This document shows positions 9,838 to 18,147 of a stretch of DNA of 64,000 bases, piece by piece. Where the stretch lies: assembly GCF_014836645.1 (NCBI RefSeq), contig NZ_JACSQM010000001.1:372001-436000 (forward strand). The letters are read 5' to 3'. The stretch is from Fictibacillus norfolkensis. Its GTDB lineage: Bacteria; Bacillota; Bacilli; Bacillales; Fictibacillaceae. The notes beneath the pieces are model-generated. The model was not told where the DNA came from. It did not search any database and saw only the letters and a list, made by a program, of their open reading frames with translations. The first letter of the stretch is position 1, and every line of letters starts with the position of its first letter. The position numbers and the translations under genes were made by a program.

Positions 9838-9957
9838 CTCTATCACCTTTCTGTTACACATTATTTTAATGGTAGAATTTCACTTCATTGCATCGGAATT
9901 TCATAAAAAATAAAAACAAAGAATAGAGTAAAAGATAACAGATTAGGAGGGGCTACA

Positions 9958-10308
9958 ATGTTCGTATTCACCATTATTTGCATGATTGGTTTCTACCTTC
10001 TAACGATACATGATTCTAAGAAGGTGAAACAAGTCATCTGGCCTTTATATGGAATAATAGGCATCGTGTGCTTCATCTCTTTATTCTCTTTAACACCTGA
10101 TACCGTCACTTATGTATATTGGGTAAGATTATTCTTTCTCGTCTTAATCATACCTGTGTTCATCCTTGTTGTTCGTAAAGTGTGGCAGCTCAGTTCTGAA
10201 ACGACGAGATGGATTCAATACACAGTTTCTGTTCCTATCTCCATTCTATTTATCCTCACACTCTGGTTTTGCTGGAACATGTTTCCGATTTTCATGTATG
10301 TTTTATAA
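9958..10308 (+). CDS. Hypothetical four-helix membrane protein
   Basis: A 116-residue protein with a strong AGGAGG site eight bases before the ATG, so translation is likely. Hydrophobic segments fall at about 1-16, 27-45, 55-72 and 84-114, separated by short basic loops (HDSKKVKQ, VVRKVWQLSSETTR). I do not recognise a family. No signal peptide or conserved catalytic residues are visible. It is flanked by its own terminator hairpin and stands alone. Confidence 0.65.
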   Translation: MFVFTIICMIGFYLLTIHDSKKVKQVIWPLYGIIGIVCFISLFSLTPDTVTYVYWVRLFFLVLIIPVFILVVRKVWQLSSETTRWIQYTVSVPISILFILTLWFCWNMFPIFMYVL

Positions 10309-10312
10309 TAAG

Positions 10313-10361
10313 AACCAATACAACCGTCTTCAGTTGCTCCCTGAAGGCGGTTGTATTGGTT
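10313..10361. terminator. Long hairpin, probable bidirectional terminator
   Basis: Arms AACCAATACAACCG and CGGTTGTATTGGTT with an inner TCTTCAG/CTGAAG extension form a stem of about 20 pairs between convergent genes. The T tract is weak on both strands. Confidence 0.6.
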
Positions 10362-10393
10362 AGAAGTGTCCTCTTTAGATGGACAAAATAGCG

Positions 10394-10660
10394 CTATTTG
10401 TCTTTGTCGGGGGTCTGTCCCCCTTGCATGAACGAAAGCACTTCCTTGACGATCGTGTTTATCTTTTGGTTGATAAAATCCTCTCCGAAGCTTTCTTTTG
10501 CTTGCCTGATTGCCGCTATGACTTCTTCATCATATTGAATCAGCTCTTCATCATCTTCAGCTTCGTTGTACAAATCGATCATGCTGTCCAAACTCTCTTG
10601 CATACGATCTATCGCTTCACTATATTTCTCTCGATCTTCCTTATTATATTTCAAATTCAT
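10394..10660 (-). CDS. Hypothetical small acidic helical protein
   Basis: An 88-residue protein, strongly acidic in the middle (EAEDDEELIQYDEE) and probably all helical, with heptad-like leucine and isoleucine spacing. It has no cysteine and no membrane segment. The ATG at 10660 is preferred to the GTG immediately before it, though the binding site (GAGTGGG) is weak. I do not recognise a family. It converges on the membrane-protein gene and is divergent from the sigI-like/rsgI operon 160 bases away. Confidence 0.55.
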   Translation of the reverse strand: MNLKYNKEDREKYSEAIDRMQESLDSMIDLYNEAEDDEELIQYDEEVIAAIRQAKESFGEDFINQKINTIVKEVLSFMQGGQTPDKDK

Positions 10661-10825
10661 CACCCACTCTCAGTTTTTCCATCTATGAGCGCTATCAAAC
10701 TTCATAAACATTTACTCTTGTGACTTTCTTCCCTATTTTTTAATAGGAAAGTATACTATAATAATTTGGTTATTATTATCTTGAAATATATTATTTTACA
10801 TATTCATTGGAAGGAGGGGGAACAA

Positions 10826-11257
10826 TTGATTCGCCGTTGGTTTTCGAGAAAAAATAAATCATTGCAGCCTGCATTTGAAACACCGTCTTCACATTCATCG
10901 TTGAGTCTATGCACGAATGCAACGGATGAACCAGATCCAGCAAAAGAAATTTCGCATTTTAAAATGCGTCTTAAAGAATATGGAATAGAGTTTAGTCACT
11001 TAGTCTCCAGCACTCCTAAGGATGTTGAAAACAGACAACAAGCTATAAAAGTTGCTGAAGAAATCTCGAAAGATCCTGAGATGCGGAATTACTTTCTAAC
11101 GTGGAAACGGTTGCCCCTTCTTCATAAAGAAAGTACACAGCATCAAAAGCACACCATGAAAAAACAGCGAGAATACATAACCGCTCTTACCCTTATCTTT
11201 ATAGAAAATTATCAAGTGTTGCTGCAATATGTTCCTGGCACGGGAGGAAAACACTAA
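10826..11257 (+). CDS. SigI C-terminal domain protein lacking the sigma-2 domain
   Basis: The start is TTG at 10826, five bases after AAGGAGGGGG; 143 residues follow. From about residue 40 the protein aligns by eye with the C-terminal domain of sigma factor SigI: HFKMRLKEYGIEFSHLV, then NRQQAIKVAEEI, KRLPLL and a final helix KKQREYITALTLIF that matches the SRKTIERNRKYIIA helix of SigI. SigI is normally about 250 residues with an RNA-polymerase-binding sigma-2 domain first. Here that part is absent and replaced by about 40 low-complexity residues. There is only 160 bases of noncoding DNA upstream, so it is deleted rather than frameshifted. The stop overlaps the rsgI ATG (TAATG). It may still bind RsgI and DNA but probably not core polymerase. 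Confidence 0.75.
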   Translation: MIRRWFSRKNKSLQPAFETPSSHSSLSLCTNATDEPDPAKEISHFKMRLKEYGIEFSHLVSSTPKDVENRQQAIKVAEEISKDPEMRNYFLTWKRLPLLHKESTQHQKHTMKKQREYITALTLIFIENYQVLLQYVPGTGGKH

Positions 11258-12894
11258 TGAACAAAGCGATTATTGTAGAAGTTAACAAACGTCATGTCAT
11301 CGTTCTTGCTGAGGGCGGAGAATTTAAAAAGATTAAAAATACCAATGCATCCTATATGGTCGGTCAAGAAATCCGTCTTCCAGTAAAACAAGAGAACAAG
11401 AGGTCTATTTTCTCTATTTTCGTAAACTGGAAAACAGGAACTGCTGTAGCACTAGCCATCTTTCTTTTATTCTTCCAAGTACTCTCACCGATATCAGGAC
11501 CTGGAGCCTATGCATATGTCGGCATAAACATGGATCCTAGTCTTGAATTGAAGATTGACGAAGAAATGAGAGTACTAGATATCTTGGCTTATAATCAGCA
11601 AGGACACATGGTTCTTGATCGATTGGACGATTGGGAAAATGAAAAAATCGATCATGTAACTGATCTTATTTTTGATACATGTGAAGACCTTGGCTATCTG
11701 AAGTCAAAGGAAGAAGTATTGATCACTACAACATTATCAGAAGAAATACCTGCTGATAAAGAAAAAGAAATCAAACAACAAGTGAATAAAGTAATGACCG
11801 AGAAAGCTAAAAAGAACTCGATAGAGATGACCACGATCGTGATGAGTTCCAAAGAACGCGAGCAATCGAAGAAGATGAAAATGTCACCTGGTCATTATGC
11901 GATTTATAAAGCAGCTAAGAAGTCTGGTATGAGCATTACAAAGAATGAGATCTCAAATCTTACAATTGAGGAAATTTCCGAAAAAGTGGGTCCTATAAAA
12001 GAGCTTTTAAAAGAGGATACTGAATCAGTTGATGCCTCTGAAGATAAAAAAGAAGATCTTGTATATGAACCGCCTCTACCTATCTTGGATATAAAAGATT
12101 CGAGTAACGAGGTGAAAATTGAGAAGGAAGTAATACCGGTTCAAGAAAAAATACATGAACCTCAGAAAAAGAAAACGTTCGAGTTACCTGTTAGTCATGC
12201 TGAAATTCCTGCAGCTCCAAAAAAGGAAGAAAAGCCAGCTGAAATACCGATTAAGAAAGAGCAAGAAAAACATGTAAATACGCCTTCTACCTCTGGCGGT
12301 GAACAGGACAAGAATACACACAAGGCACCTACGAAGAGTGCGCCTGTCGTCACAGCACCGAAGGAAGAGAAACCAAAACCGGAAAAGCCGGTAGAGGATA
12401 AACCGAAACAGGAAATACCAAAAGAAGAAAAACCTAAACCAGAAATACCGAAAGAAAACATTCCTAAAGAAACACCGAAGGAAGATACTCCTAAGGTAGA
12501 AACGCCTAAGGAAGAAACACCTAAAGAGGAAACACCTAAAGAAGAAACACCTCAAGAAGAAACACCTAAAGAGGAGACTCCTAAAGACGAGACTCCTAAA
12601 GAAGAAACACCTAAAGAACATTGGATTTATATTGAAATTATTATTGATGGGATTGTAATAGAAGTGCGCATTAAAGTAACAACAAATGTCACTGATGCTG
12701 AGTTAAAACAACAAGCATTAGCCACTTATCATCAAAATGCTTCACAAGAACATTCTTGCCCTACGCCACCTTCAGCATTTACACAAGAAGTTGAACAAGC
12801 TGAAGCTTCTAAAGGATTACAACAAACAACAGAAAATGAAGTTGCTTCAGATTCAACTATAGAAGGACCACCACTTTTAGAAGAGGCTTCATAA
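11257..12894 (+). CDS. rsgI: RsgI-type membrane anti-sigma factor
   Basis: Residues 1-55 form the RsgI N-terminal anti-sigma domain (KAIIVEVNKRHVIVLAEGGEF), a single membrane helix lies at about 61-80, and the outside part begins AYAYVGINMDPSLELKIDEE. In most RsgI proteins this reads DINPS, the Asn-Pro bond where the protein cuts itself; here two extra residues and DP replace it. A coiled, acidic stretch follows, then a Pro/Lys/Glu-rich region (about 320-453) of KEETP repeats, and a C-terminal beta-like segment WIYIEIIIDGIVIEVRIKV. RsgI senses envelope or polysaccharide signals and holds SigI. The ATG overlaps the stop of the truncated SigI gene, so the two are co-translated. A strong terminator follows. 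Confidence 0.85.
   Translation: MNKAIIVEVNKRHVIVLAEGGEFKKIKNTNASYMVGQEIRLPVKQENKRSIFSIFVNWKTGTAVALAIFLLFFQVLSPISGPGAYAYVGINMDPSLELKIDEEMRVLDILAYNQQGHMVLDRLDDWENEKIDHVTDLIFDTCEDLGYLKSKEEVLITTTLSEEIPADKEKEIKQQVNKVMTEKAKKNSIEMTTIVMSSKEREQSKKMKMSPGHYAIYKAAKKSGMSITKNEISNLTIEEISEKVGPIKELLKEDTESVDASEDKKEDLVYEPPLPILDIKDSSNEVKIEKEVIPVQEKIHEPQKKKTFELPVSHAEIPAAPKKEEKPAEIPIKKEQEKHVNTPSTSGGEQDKNTHKAPTKSAPVVTAPKEEKPKPEKPVEDKPKQEIPKEEKPKPEIPKENIPKETPKEDTPKVETPKEETPKEETPKEETPQEETPKEETPKDETPKEETPKEHWIYIEIIIDGIVIEVRIKVTTNVTDAELKQQALATYHQNASQEHSCPTPPSAFTQEVEQAEASKGLQQTTENEVASDSTIEGPPLLEEAS
12475..12618 (+). repeat. 15-bp coding tandem repeat (KEETP units)
   Basis: About nine imperfect 15-bp units of the type AAAGAAGAAACACCT encode KEETP, KEDTP, KVETP or QEETP pentapeptides in rsgI. 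Synonymous differences show that the array is not newly expanded. Confidence 0.9.
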
Positions 12895-12898
12895 TCGC

Positions 12899-12933
12899 AA
12901 AACCCGAGGACTAACTCTAGTCCTCGGGTTTTT
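12899..12933 (+). terminator. rsgI terminator
   Basis: Perfect arms AAAACCCGAGGACTA and TAGTCCTCGGGTTTTT, four-base loop. Confidence 0.93.
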
Positions 12934-12997
12934 GTTTTCAATCCGTATAGACACCTAACTTTTATGGCAATAGTAATAATAGGAGGAGAGTGTTTGT

Positions 12998-13765
12998 ATG
13001 CGGTCTATTTATTATGCTTATCTAAGAATGCCGATGCTGATACGACTTGCGTTTATTCTTTTTAGCATTCTATTATCCAGCGCTATTTTAGCTCACCTCT
13101 TAGAAACAAAAACATTTCCAACTATATTTGAAGGATTTTATTGGGCAGTTATTACGGCCGGAACAGTTGGATATGGCGATTTCACTCCTGAATCAACTCA
13201 AGTAAGGATACTAGCTATTTTTCTTGTGTTCATTGGCGCTTCTTTTTTTGCCTTTTTGACTGTTCACTTGGCAAGTTCTGTTGTTAAAAGAGAAAATCGC
13301 TTTTTTGAGGGGAAACATATGTATAAAAACAAAGATCACTTTATTATAGTCGGATGGAACGAAAGAGCTAGACATACGATTCAAACGCTTAGAGATAAAC
13401 TCAATTCAAACCATATCGTATTAATCGATGAGTCTTTAAAAGAAAATCCATTATATGTTGAAGGAATTCATTTTATCCATGCCAAACCTAGTAAAGATCA
13501 TACGTGGTTGATGGCTCATATTCAACAGGCACATACCATTTTAATCACAGCTGATGCAAACTTAAAGGAATATGAAGCTGATACGAATACGATTCTTTCT
13601 ATTCTAACAGCAAGGGGACTAAATCCCACTGTATCTATCCATGCAGAAGTGTTAACAACAGAGCAAACTTCAAACGCAAAACGTGCAGGTGCAGACCATA
13701 TTATACACACGTCAAACCTTGCTTCACATGCAATGGTTTCTAGCCTTGAAAAAGAGATGCTATAA
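12998..13765 (+). CDS. yugO: Potassium channel with RCK domain (YugO-like)
   Basis: A two-helix potassium channel: TM1 about residues 13-33, pore helix and selectivity filter TVGYGD at 56-61, TM2 about 68-93, then a cytoplasmic RCK (regulator of K conductance) Rossmann domain starting DHFIIVGWNERARHTIQTL. It is 255 residues, shorter than the 328-residue B. subtilis YugO, and ends soon after the first RCK lobe, so the second lobe is missing or much reduced. YugO conducts potassium signals in biofilms of B. subtilis; here the role is by homology and synteny with yugN and pgi. An AGGAGGAG site precedes the ATG. Confidence 0.88.
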   Translation: MRSIYYAYLRMPMLIRLAFILFSILLSSAILAHLLETKTFPTIFEGFYWAVITAGTVGYGDFTPESTQVRILAIFLVFIGASFFAFLTVHLASSVVKRENRFFEGKHMYKNKDHFIIVGWNERARHTIQTLRDKLNSNHIVLIDESLKENPLYVEGIHFIHAKPSKDHTWLMAHIQQAHTILITADANLKEYEADTNTILSILTARGLNPTVSIHAEVLTTEQTSNAKRAGADHIIHTSNLASHAMVSSLEKEML

Positions 13766-13766
13766 G

Positions 13767-13800
13767 AAAAACAGATAGCCGTTATGGTCTATCTGTTTTT
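13767..13800. terminator. Bidirectional terminator yugO/yugN
   Basis: Arms AAAAACAGATAG and CTATCTGTTTTT between convergent genes. Confidence 0.85.
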
Positions 13801-14203
13801 AATTTAATACAGCAGTTTCTACCTTTTTCACTAAATCTTTGGCGATGCCGATCCACTTTTGATCTACCGTCGCATCCGGATCTTGCGGCTCTGAAAACTG
13901 ATTAAAGCTCCCTGAGATATTACCTGTTTCAGCATTGTCGTCGAGCCCTACCTGATATTTGTGTGCCAATAAAAAGGGTTCGCCAAATTGAATAGTGGTA
14001 TCTTTTTTATCTAACTGCCCATCAATGGCTTGAAAAGGAATTCTCAAAAACGTATATCCTACTTCATCATCCAGTTTATAATCGAAATATCCGTGATCAT
14101 AATCCCAGTTCCCACCGTAAGAAAAGCCCATCCCTTTCAACAAATCTTCAGCTTCATTTAATGCACAACACTCATTTTCTAGCCTGCTATTAATCGGTTT
14201 CAT
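13799..14203 (-). CDS. yugN: YugN-like family protein
   Basis: A 134-residue soluble protein matching the YugN-like family by its order next to pgi and by the conserved phrases WDYDHGYFDYKLDDEVGYTFLRIPF and FGEPFLLAHKYQVGLDD. The ATG at 14203 lies six bases after AGGGGTGA; the GTG at 14212 is part of that site. The biochemical function of the family is unknown. It shares a terminator with yugO and is transcribed separately from pgi, which has its own terminator upstream of it. Confidence 0.8.
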   Translation of the reverse strand: MKPINSRLENECCALNEAEDLLKGMGFSYGGNWDYDHGYFDYKLDDEVGYTFLRIPFQAIDGQLDKKDTTIQFGEPFLLAHKYQVGLDDNAETGNISGSFNQFSEPQDPDATVDQKWIGIAKDLVKKVETAVLN

Positions 14204-14288
14204 TATTGTCACCCCTTTATAATCTATTTCTTAGCGTATCCAATTGAACATGAGATTATTTGACCTTTATTTTAAGAAAATATAATAA

Positions 14289-14325
14289 AGCCTGACTCAA
14301 CGATTGCTTGAGTCAGGCTAAAAAA
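14289..14325 (-). terminator. pgi terminator
   Basis: Perfect 12-base stem AGCCTGACTCAA/TTGAGTCAGGCT with A-rich left and right flanks. Confidence 0.85.
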
Positions 14326-14329
14326 ATGT

Positions 14330-15679
14330 TTATAGACGCTTTTCTAATTCTTCTTTTTCTTTTTCAAATCCAGGTTTACCTAGTAGAGCAAACATGTTCT
14401 TCTTGTAAGCTTCTACTCCCGGTTGGTCGAATGGATTAACACCTAACAAATATCCACTCACCGCACACGCTTTTTCAAAGAAATAGACCATATATCCAAA
14501 ATGATAAGGTGTCATTTCAGGAATACTTACCACTAAGTTTGGAACTCCACCATCTGTATGAGCAAGCATTGTTCCTTGGAATGCTTTCTTATTAACAAAG
14601 TCCATTGTCTGACCAGCCAAGAAATTCAATTTATCCAAATTCTGATCATCTTCTTCGATCGTAATTTCTTCTCGTGCTGAACCTACGTATAACACCGTTT
14701 CAAAAAGGTCACGACGTCCTTCTTGCACGTATTGTCCCATTGAGTGAAGATCTGTAGTGAAGTCGACTGATGCAGGATAGATGCCTTTGTAGTCTTTTCC
14801 TTCACTTTCACCGTAAAGCTGCTTCCACCATTCAGATACATAGTGAAGACCTGGCTCGTAGTTTACCATCAGTTCGATGGTTTTGCCTTTATTATAAAGA
14901 GCATTACGAACAGCAGCATATTGATAAGCTTTGTTCTCTGCAAGATTCGGGTTGTTGAAGTCAGCTGCAGCTTCTTTCGCACCGTTCATCATCTCTTCAA
15001 TATTCACTCCACTTACTGCGATCGGCAACAGACCTACAGCAGTCAGCACTGAATATCGTCCACCAACATCATCAGGGATGATAAAGGATTCATAGCCCTC
15101 TTCGTTCGCTAACGTTTTTAGTGCGCCTTGAGCTTTGTCAGTGGTTGCATAAATACGTTTACGAGCCTCATCTTTTCCGTACTTTTCTTCTAAGAACTTT
15201 CTAAAGATACGGAACGCAATCGCTGGTTCAGTCGTTGTCCCAGATTTAGAAATCACATTTACAGATACATCTTTATCTTTTAATACATCAAAAAGTTCTT
15301 TAACATATGTCGATGAAATGTTCTGTCCAGCAAAGAATACTTGTGGAGTCTTGCGGTCTTCTTTTGATAAAAGGTTATAGAATGAATGATTTAACATTTC
15401 GATCGCTGCACGTGCTCCTAAGTAAGAGCCACCGATTCCAACAACAATCAATACATCAGAATCACTTTTAATTTTTTCAGCACTTTTTACGATTCGGCTA
15501 AATTCTTCACGGTCATAGTTTTCTGGAAGATCAACCCATCCGAGAAAGTCATTCCCCGCGCCAGTTTTTTCATGAATCGCATCATGAGCAGTTTTTACCG
15601 CACCTGCCAGATAATCTACTTCATGCTGACCAATAAAAGAAAGGGCCTTGCTATAATCAAAACTAAGTTTCTTTGTCAT
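14330..15679 (-). CDS. pgi: Glucose-6-phosphate isomerase
   Basis: A 449-residue enzyme, the standard length for the short Gram-positive Pgi. It interconverts glucose 6-phosphate and fructose 6-phosphate at the top of glycolysis in the cytosol. Visible signatures are [17 protein letters not shown] (sugar-phosphate binding), [17 protein letters not shown] (the SIS-domain phosphate loop) and the Pgi family signature around [19 protein letters not shown]. The C-terminus [16 protein letters not shown] and [16 protein letters not shown] is also typical. An AGGAGG site lies before the ATG. Single-gene transcript with its own terminator. Confidence 0.97.
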   Translation of the reverse strand: MTKKLSFDYSKALSFIGQHEVDYLAGAVKTAHDAIHEKTGAGNDFLGWVDLPENYDREEFSRIVKSAEKIKSDSDVLIVVGIGGSYLGARAAIEMLNHSFYNLLSKEDRKTPQVFFAGQNISSTYVKELFDVLKDKDVSVNVISKSGTTTEPAIAFRIFRKFLEEKYGKDEARKRIYATTDKAQGALKTLANEEGYESFIIPDDVGGRYSVLTAVGLLPIAVSGVNIEEMMNGAKEAAADFNNPNLAENKAYQYAAVRNALYNKGKTIELMVNYEPGLHYVSEWWKQLYGESEGKDYKGIYPASVDFTTDLHSMGQYVQEGRRDLFETVLYVGSAREEITIEEDDQNLDKLNFLAGQTMDFVNKKAFQGTMLAHTDGGVPNLVVSIPEMTPYHFGYMVYFFEKACAVSGYLLGVNPFDQPGVEAYKKNMFALLGKPGFEKEKEELEKRL

Positions 15680-15794
15680 ATGTAAGCCTCCTAGAACATC
15701 ATTATTCTTTCACTTTATACAAGTACAAGGACCAAATCAAGAAACCAGTCAAATGTAATCGGTTTCTTTACAAAAGACGAAATATTCAAAAACT

Positions 15795-15837
15795 AGCCAA
15801 ATAAAAAGAAGGACGAATCCCCTCATTTTATTTGGCT
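15795..15837 (-). terminator. Perfect 12-base inverted repeat, possible displaced terminator
   Basis: Arms AGCCAAATAAAA and TTTTATTTGGCT are perfect, with a 19-base loop and AGTTTTTG beyond on the minus strand. It could be the original terminator of the alcohol dehydrogenase gene, now separated from it by repeat copy 1. Confidence 0.5.
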
Positions 15838-15862
15838 TACAGTTATTTCATGCTCCTAAGGC

Positions 15863-15995
15863 AAGTTGATTGCAGTAGAGGGTGCGAGACTCCTGGGGGA
15901 TCAGCGTGACAGGTGAGACAGCTAACAGTGCAGAGCACTAGGTGGCTCACCGCACGCCCCCCGGAAAGCAAGCATCCCACAACGAAAATCAACCA
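15863..15995 (+). repeat. Structured intergenic repeat, copy 1
   Basis: It begins AAGTTGATTG and ends AAATCAACC, giving terminal inverted repeats. Inside are GGGGG/CCCCC, GGTGAG/CTCACC and AGTGC/GCACT arms. It is one of five copies in this window, all in the same orientation, and fills most of the 330 bases between pgi and the alcohol dehydrogenase gene. Its right end is 15 bases from the stop of that minus-strand gene. Confidence 0.85.
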
Positions 15996-16009
15996 CTTTC
16001 ATGAGACTT

Positions 16010-17173
16010 TTATAAAGACATTCTTAAAATGTTTAGTACATCTTCTTTATTCTGCTTCTTAAAGTTCCCGAACTCACCTCTTGCCATTGCTTTATCTGCA
16101 ATAAGGTCAAGCTTTGAATCGTCAATATCATAGTCCTTAAGAGCATTCGGAGCTCCGAGCGACGTCCAGAACGCAGAAAGACGATCAATGCCTTCAAGAG
16201 CGACTTCTTTATCTGACTTTCCTTCTGTTTCAACATTAAAGACGCGAACAGCAAGCTGCTTAAAGCGAGCTACATTCGTATCCACATTATGTCTCATCCA
16301 GTTAGGGAAAAGAATAGCTAAGCCGCCAGCATGCGGAATATCATAGACCGCTGAAACAGCATGTTCAATGTTATGGCTTCCCCAATCACCTCGAACACCC
16401 ATTTGAAGTGTACCGTTTAGTGCCATCGTTCCATTATAAAGGATTGTTTCACGCAACTCATAGTTCTCAAGATCATCTAGAAGCTTAGGTGCCGTTTCCA
16501 TTACCGTTAGCAGGATAGATTCAGCAAAGCGATCTTGTAGAGGTGTGTTTGTCGCGTTATGGAAATATTGTTCAAACACGTGCGACATCATATCTACTAT
16601 TCCATAAATCGTTTGATCTTTTGGAACAGAGAAGGTATAAGTCGGATCTAAAATTGAAAATTTAGGGAATACAAGCGGACTTCCCCAGCCATATTTTTCT
16701 TGTGTTTCCCAGTTCGTAATAACAGAACCTGAGTTCATTTCCGATCCTGTTGCTGCAAGTGTAAGCACAGTTCCAAAAGGAAGGGCATCTTCTACTTGAG
16801 CTTTTAAAGTAATAATGTCCCATACATCCCCATCATACTTTGCCCCAGCTGCAATAGCCTTTGTACAGTCAATAACACTTCCGCCACCTACGGCTAATAA
16901 AACATCAATGTTGTTTTCTTTGCAAATTTCTACGCCTTTACGAACAGTAGATACTCTCGGGTTTGGTTCCACACCTGAAAGCTCACTAACCTCTGCATCC
17001 ATCTTATTTAGTTCATTCATGACTTCATCAAACAAGCCGTTTCGTTTTATACTTCCTCCACCATATACAACGAGGACTTTCTTACCGAATTTCCCTAGTT
17101 CGTCCTTTAAAGTTTGGATTTGATTTTTACCAAATACTAATCGAGTTGGATTGTAATATATATATTCGTTCAT
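16010..17173 (-). CDS. Iron-containing alcohol dehydrogenase (YugJ/YugK, butanol dehydrogenase type)
   Basis: A 387-residue group III alcohol dehydrogenase. The N-terminal NAD(P) half has [14 protein letters not shown] and [18 protein letters not shown]; the metal-binding half has [11 protein letters not shown] (Asp and His ligands), [22 protein letters not shown] (further His ligands, shown in part of the signature). These enzymes reduce short-chain aldehydes with NADPH or NADH. B. subtilis has two tandem copies, yugJ and yugK, at this place; here there is one. The ATG at 17173 lies eight bases after AAGGAG. Repeat copy 1 follows directly. Confidence 0.9.
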   Translation of the reverse strand: MNEYIYYNPTRLVFGKNQIQTLKDELGKFGKKVLVVYGGGSIKRNGLFDEVMNELNKMDAEVSELSGVEPNPRVSTVRKGVEICKENNIDVLLAVGGGSVIDCTKAIAAGAKYDGDVWDIITLKAQVEDALPFGTVLTLAATGSEMNSGSVITNWETQEKYGWGSPLVFPKFSILDPTYTFSVPKDQTIYGIVDMMSHVFEQYFHNATNTPLQDRFAESILLTVMETAPKLLDDLENYELRETILYNGTMALNGTLQMGVRGDWGSHNIEHAVSAVYDIPHAGGLAILFPNWMRHNVDTNVARFKQLAVRVFNVETEGKSDKEVALEGIDRLSAFWTSLGAPNALKDYDIDDSKLDLIADKAMARGEFGNFKKQNKEDVLNILRMSL

Positions 17174-17369
17174 CAAAATCTCTCCTTCTTACGTGGTTTA
17201 ATCCGTATTATGTGGGACAAGAAATGTAATGTAAAGTAATTAGCTTACCGAATACTAGCATGTCTTTTTTTCCTTTGTTTCATGCCAGTAAATAAGGGAA
17301 TGAATAAATATAGGCATTAAATGCCACCCTAAAGAAGCTGTTCAAATATTACAAAGAGGAGGGAATTAA

Positions 17370-17606
17370 ATGAGTGGATTACAGCGTTTCGCACTTGCAT
17401 TAGTTATCATTGGAGCTGTCAACTGGGGTCTAATCGGATTCTTTCAGTTCGATCTAGTTGCTGCTATTTTTGGAGGACAAGATGCTGTTCTTGCCCGCAT
17501 CGTTTATGGTCTAGTAGGTCTTTCTGGTCTTTACTGTTTAACACTATTGTTTAAACCTTCCGAAGAACTTAGCCGAGAAGGTCATACAGAACATAACCGT
17601 GTATAA
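17370..17606 (+). CDS. yuzA: DUF378 membrane protein YuzA
   Basis: A 78-residue protein with two membrane helices. The first, LALVIIGAVNWGLIGFFQFDLVAAIFG (in part), is the DUF378 signature found in YuzA. The C-terminus is hydrophilic (LSREGHTEHNRV). Function is unknown. An AGGAGGGA site precedes the ATG. Its position between the alcohol dehydrogenase and yugI genes is as in B. subtilis, and it shares a terminator with convergent yugI. Confidence 0.85.
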   Translation: MSGLQRFALALVIIGAVNWGLIGFFQFDLVAAIFGGQDAVLARIVYGLVGLSGLYCLTLLFKPSEELSREGHTEHNRV

Positions 17607-17620
17607 TTTGAATATAAAAA

Positions 17621-17646
17621 AAACCTCTCGATCGAGAGGTTTTTTT
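17621..17646. terminator. Bidirectional terminator yuzA/yugI
   Basis: Perfect palindrome AAACCTCTCGATCGAGAGGT with T and A tracts. Confidence 0.9.
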
Positions 17647-17647
17647 A

Positions 17648-18067
17648 TTACTTTTTAAGGCGCTTGTTTAGTTGAGCCTGACGATCTGTAGACTCTTTCA
17701 ACCAATCTTTAAGTTTTGCTTCAAGAGTGTTGAAACCTTTGTTAGCGTCTTGATTGTTTGTGTTGCTCTTTTTGTTATTATTGTTGAATCCACCAGGGCG
17801 GCGTTCTTTTTTAGGTGCAGGAGCTGGAGCTTCCTGTGTTTGTCGGATGGACAGTGAAATCTTCTTGCTGTCTTCGTCAACAGAAAGAACCTTTACTGAC
17901 ACAACGTCACCAACACTCAATGCATCGTTAATATCTTTAACGAAACCATGTGAAACTTCAGAGATGTGTACAAGACCTTGTACATTATCATTTAATGCAA
18001 CGAACGCACCAAAAGGCTTAATGCCTGTAACTTTACCTTCAACAATGCTACCTACTTCAAAATTCAT
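17648..18067 (-). CDS. yugI: S1-domain RNA-binding protein YugI (general stress protein 13)
   Basis: A 139-residue protein: an S1 RNA-binding domain at residues 1-75 (VGSIVEGKVTGIKPFGAFVAL, shown here up to the core, then GLVHISEVSHGFVKDI and KVLSVDEDSKKISLSIR), a basic Asn-rich linker (NNNNKKSNTNNQD) and a lysine-rich helical tail. The family (YugI, GSP13) binds ribosomes or RNA and is made under stress. An AGGAG site is well placed. It is monocistronic between yuzA and asnB. Confidence 0.9.
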   Translation of the reverse strand: MNFEVGSIVEGKVTGIKPFGAFVALNDNVQGLVHISEVSHGFVKDINDALSVGDVVSVKVLSVDEDSKKISLSIRQTQEAPAPAPKKERRPGGFNNNNKKSNTNNQDANKGFNTLEAKLKDWLKESTDRQAQLNKRLKK

Positions 18068-18147
18068 GAAAACACTCCTAACTATTTTTTAACCTGTTAA
18101 GTATAACATAACTAAATCGTACAAGCAAAACTAATAAAGAGTGTGTT

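Noticed and set aside
10394-10828. SigI-type promoter (CCCCC and CGAA) near the rsgI operon
   Set aside because: The CCCCC and CGAA motifs at 10411-10437 are too close together and lie inside the convergent small gene.
12184-12621. Long antisense open frames across rsgI
   Set aside because: They are shadows of the KEETP repeat; the products are Phe/Arg-rich and there is no ribosome site.
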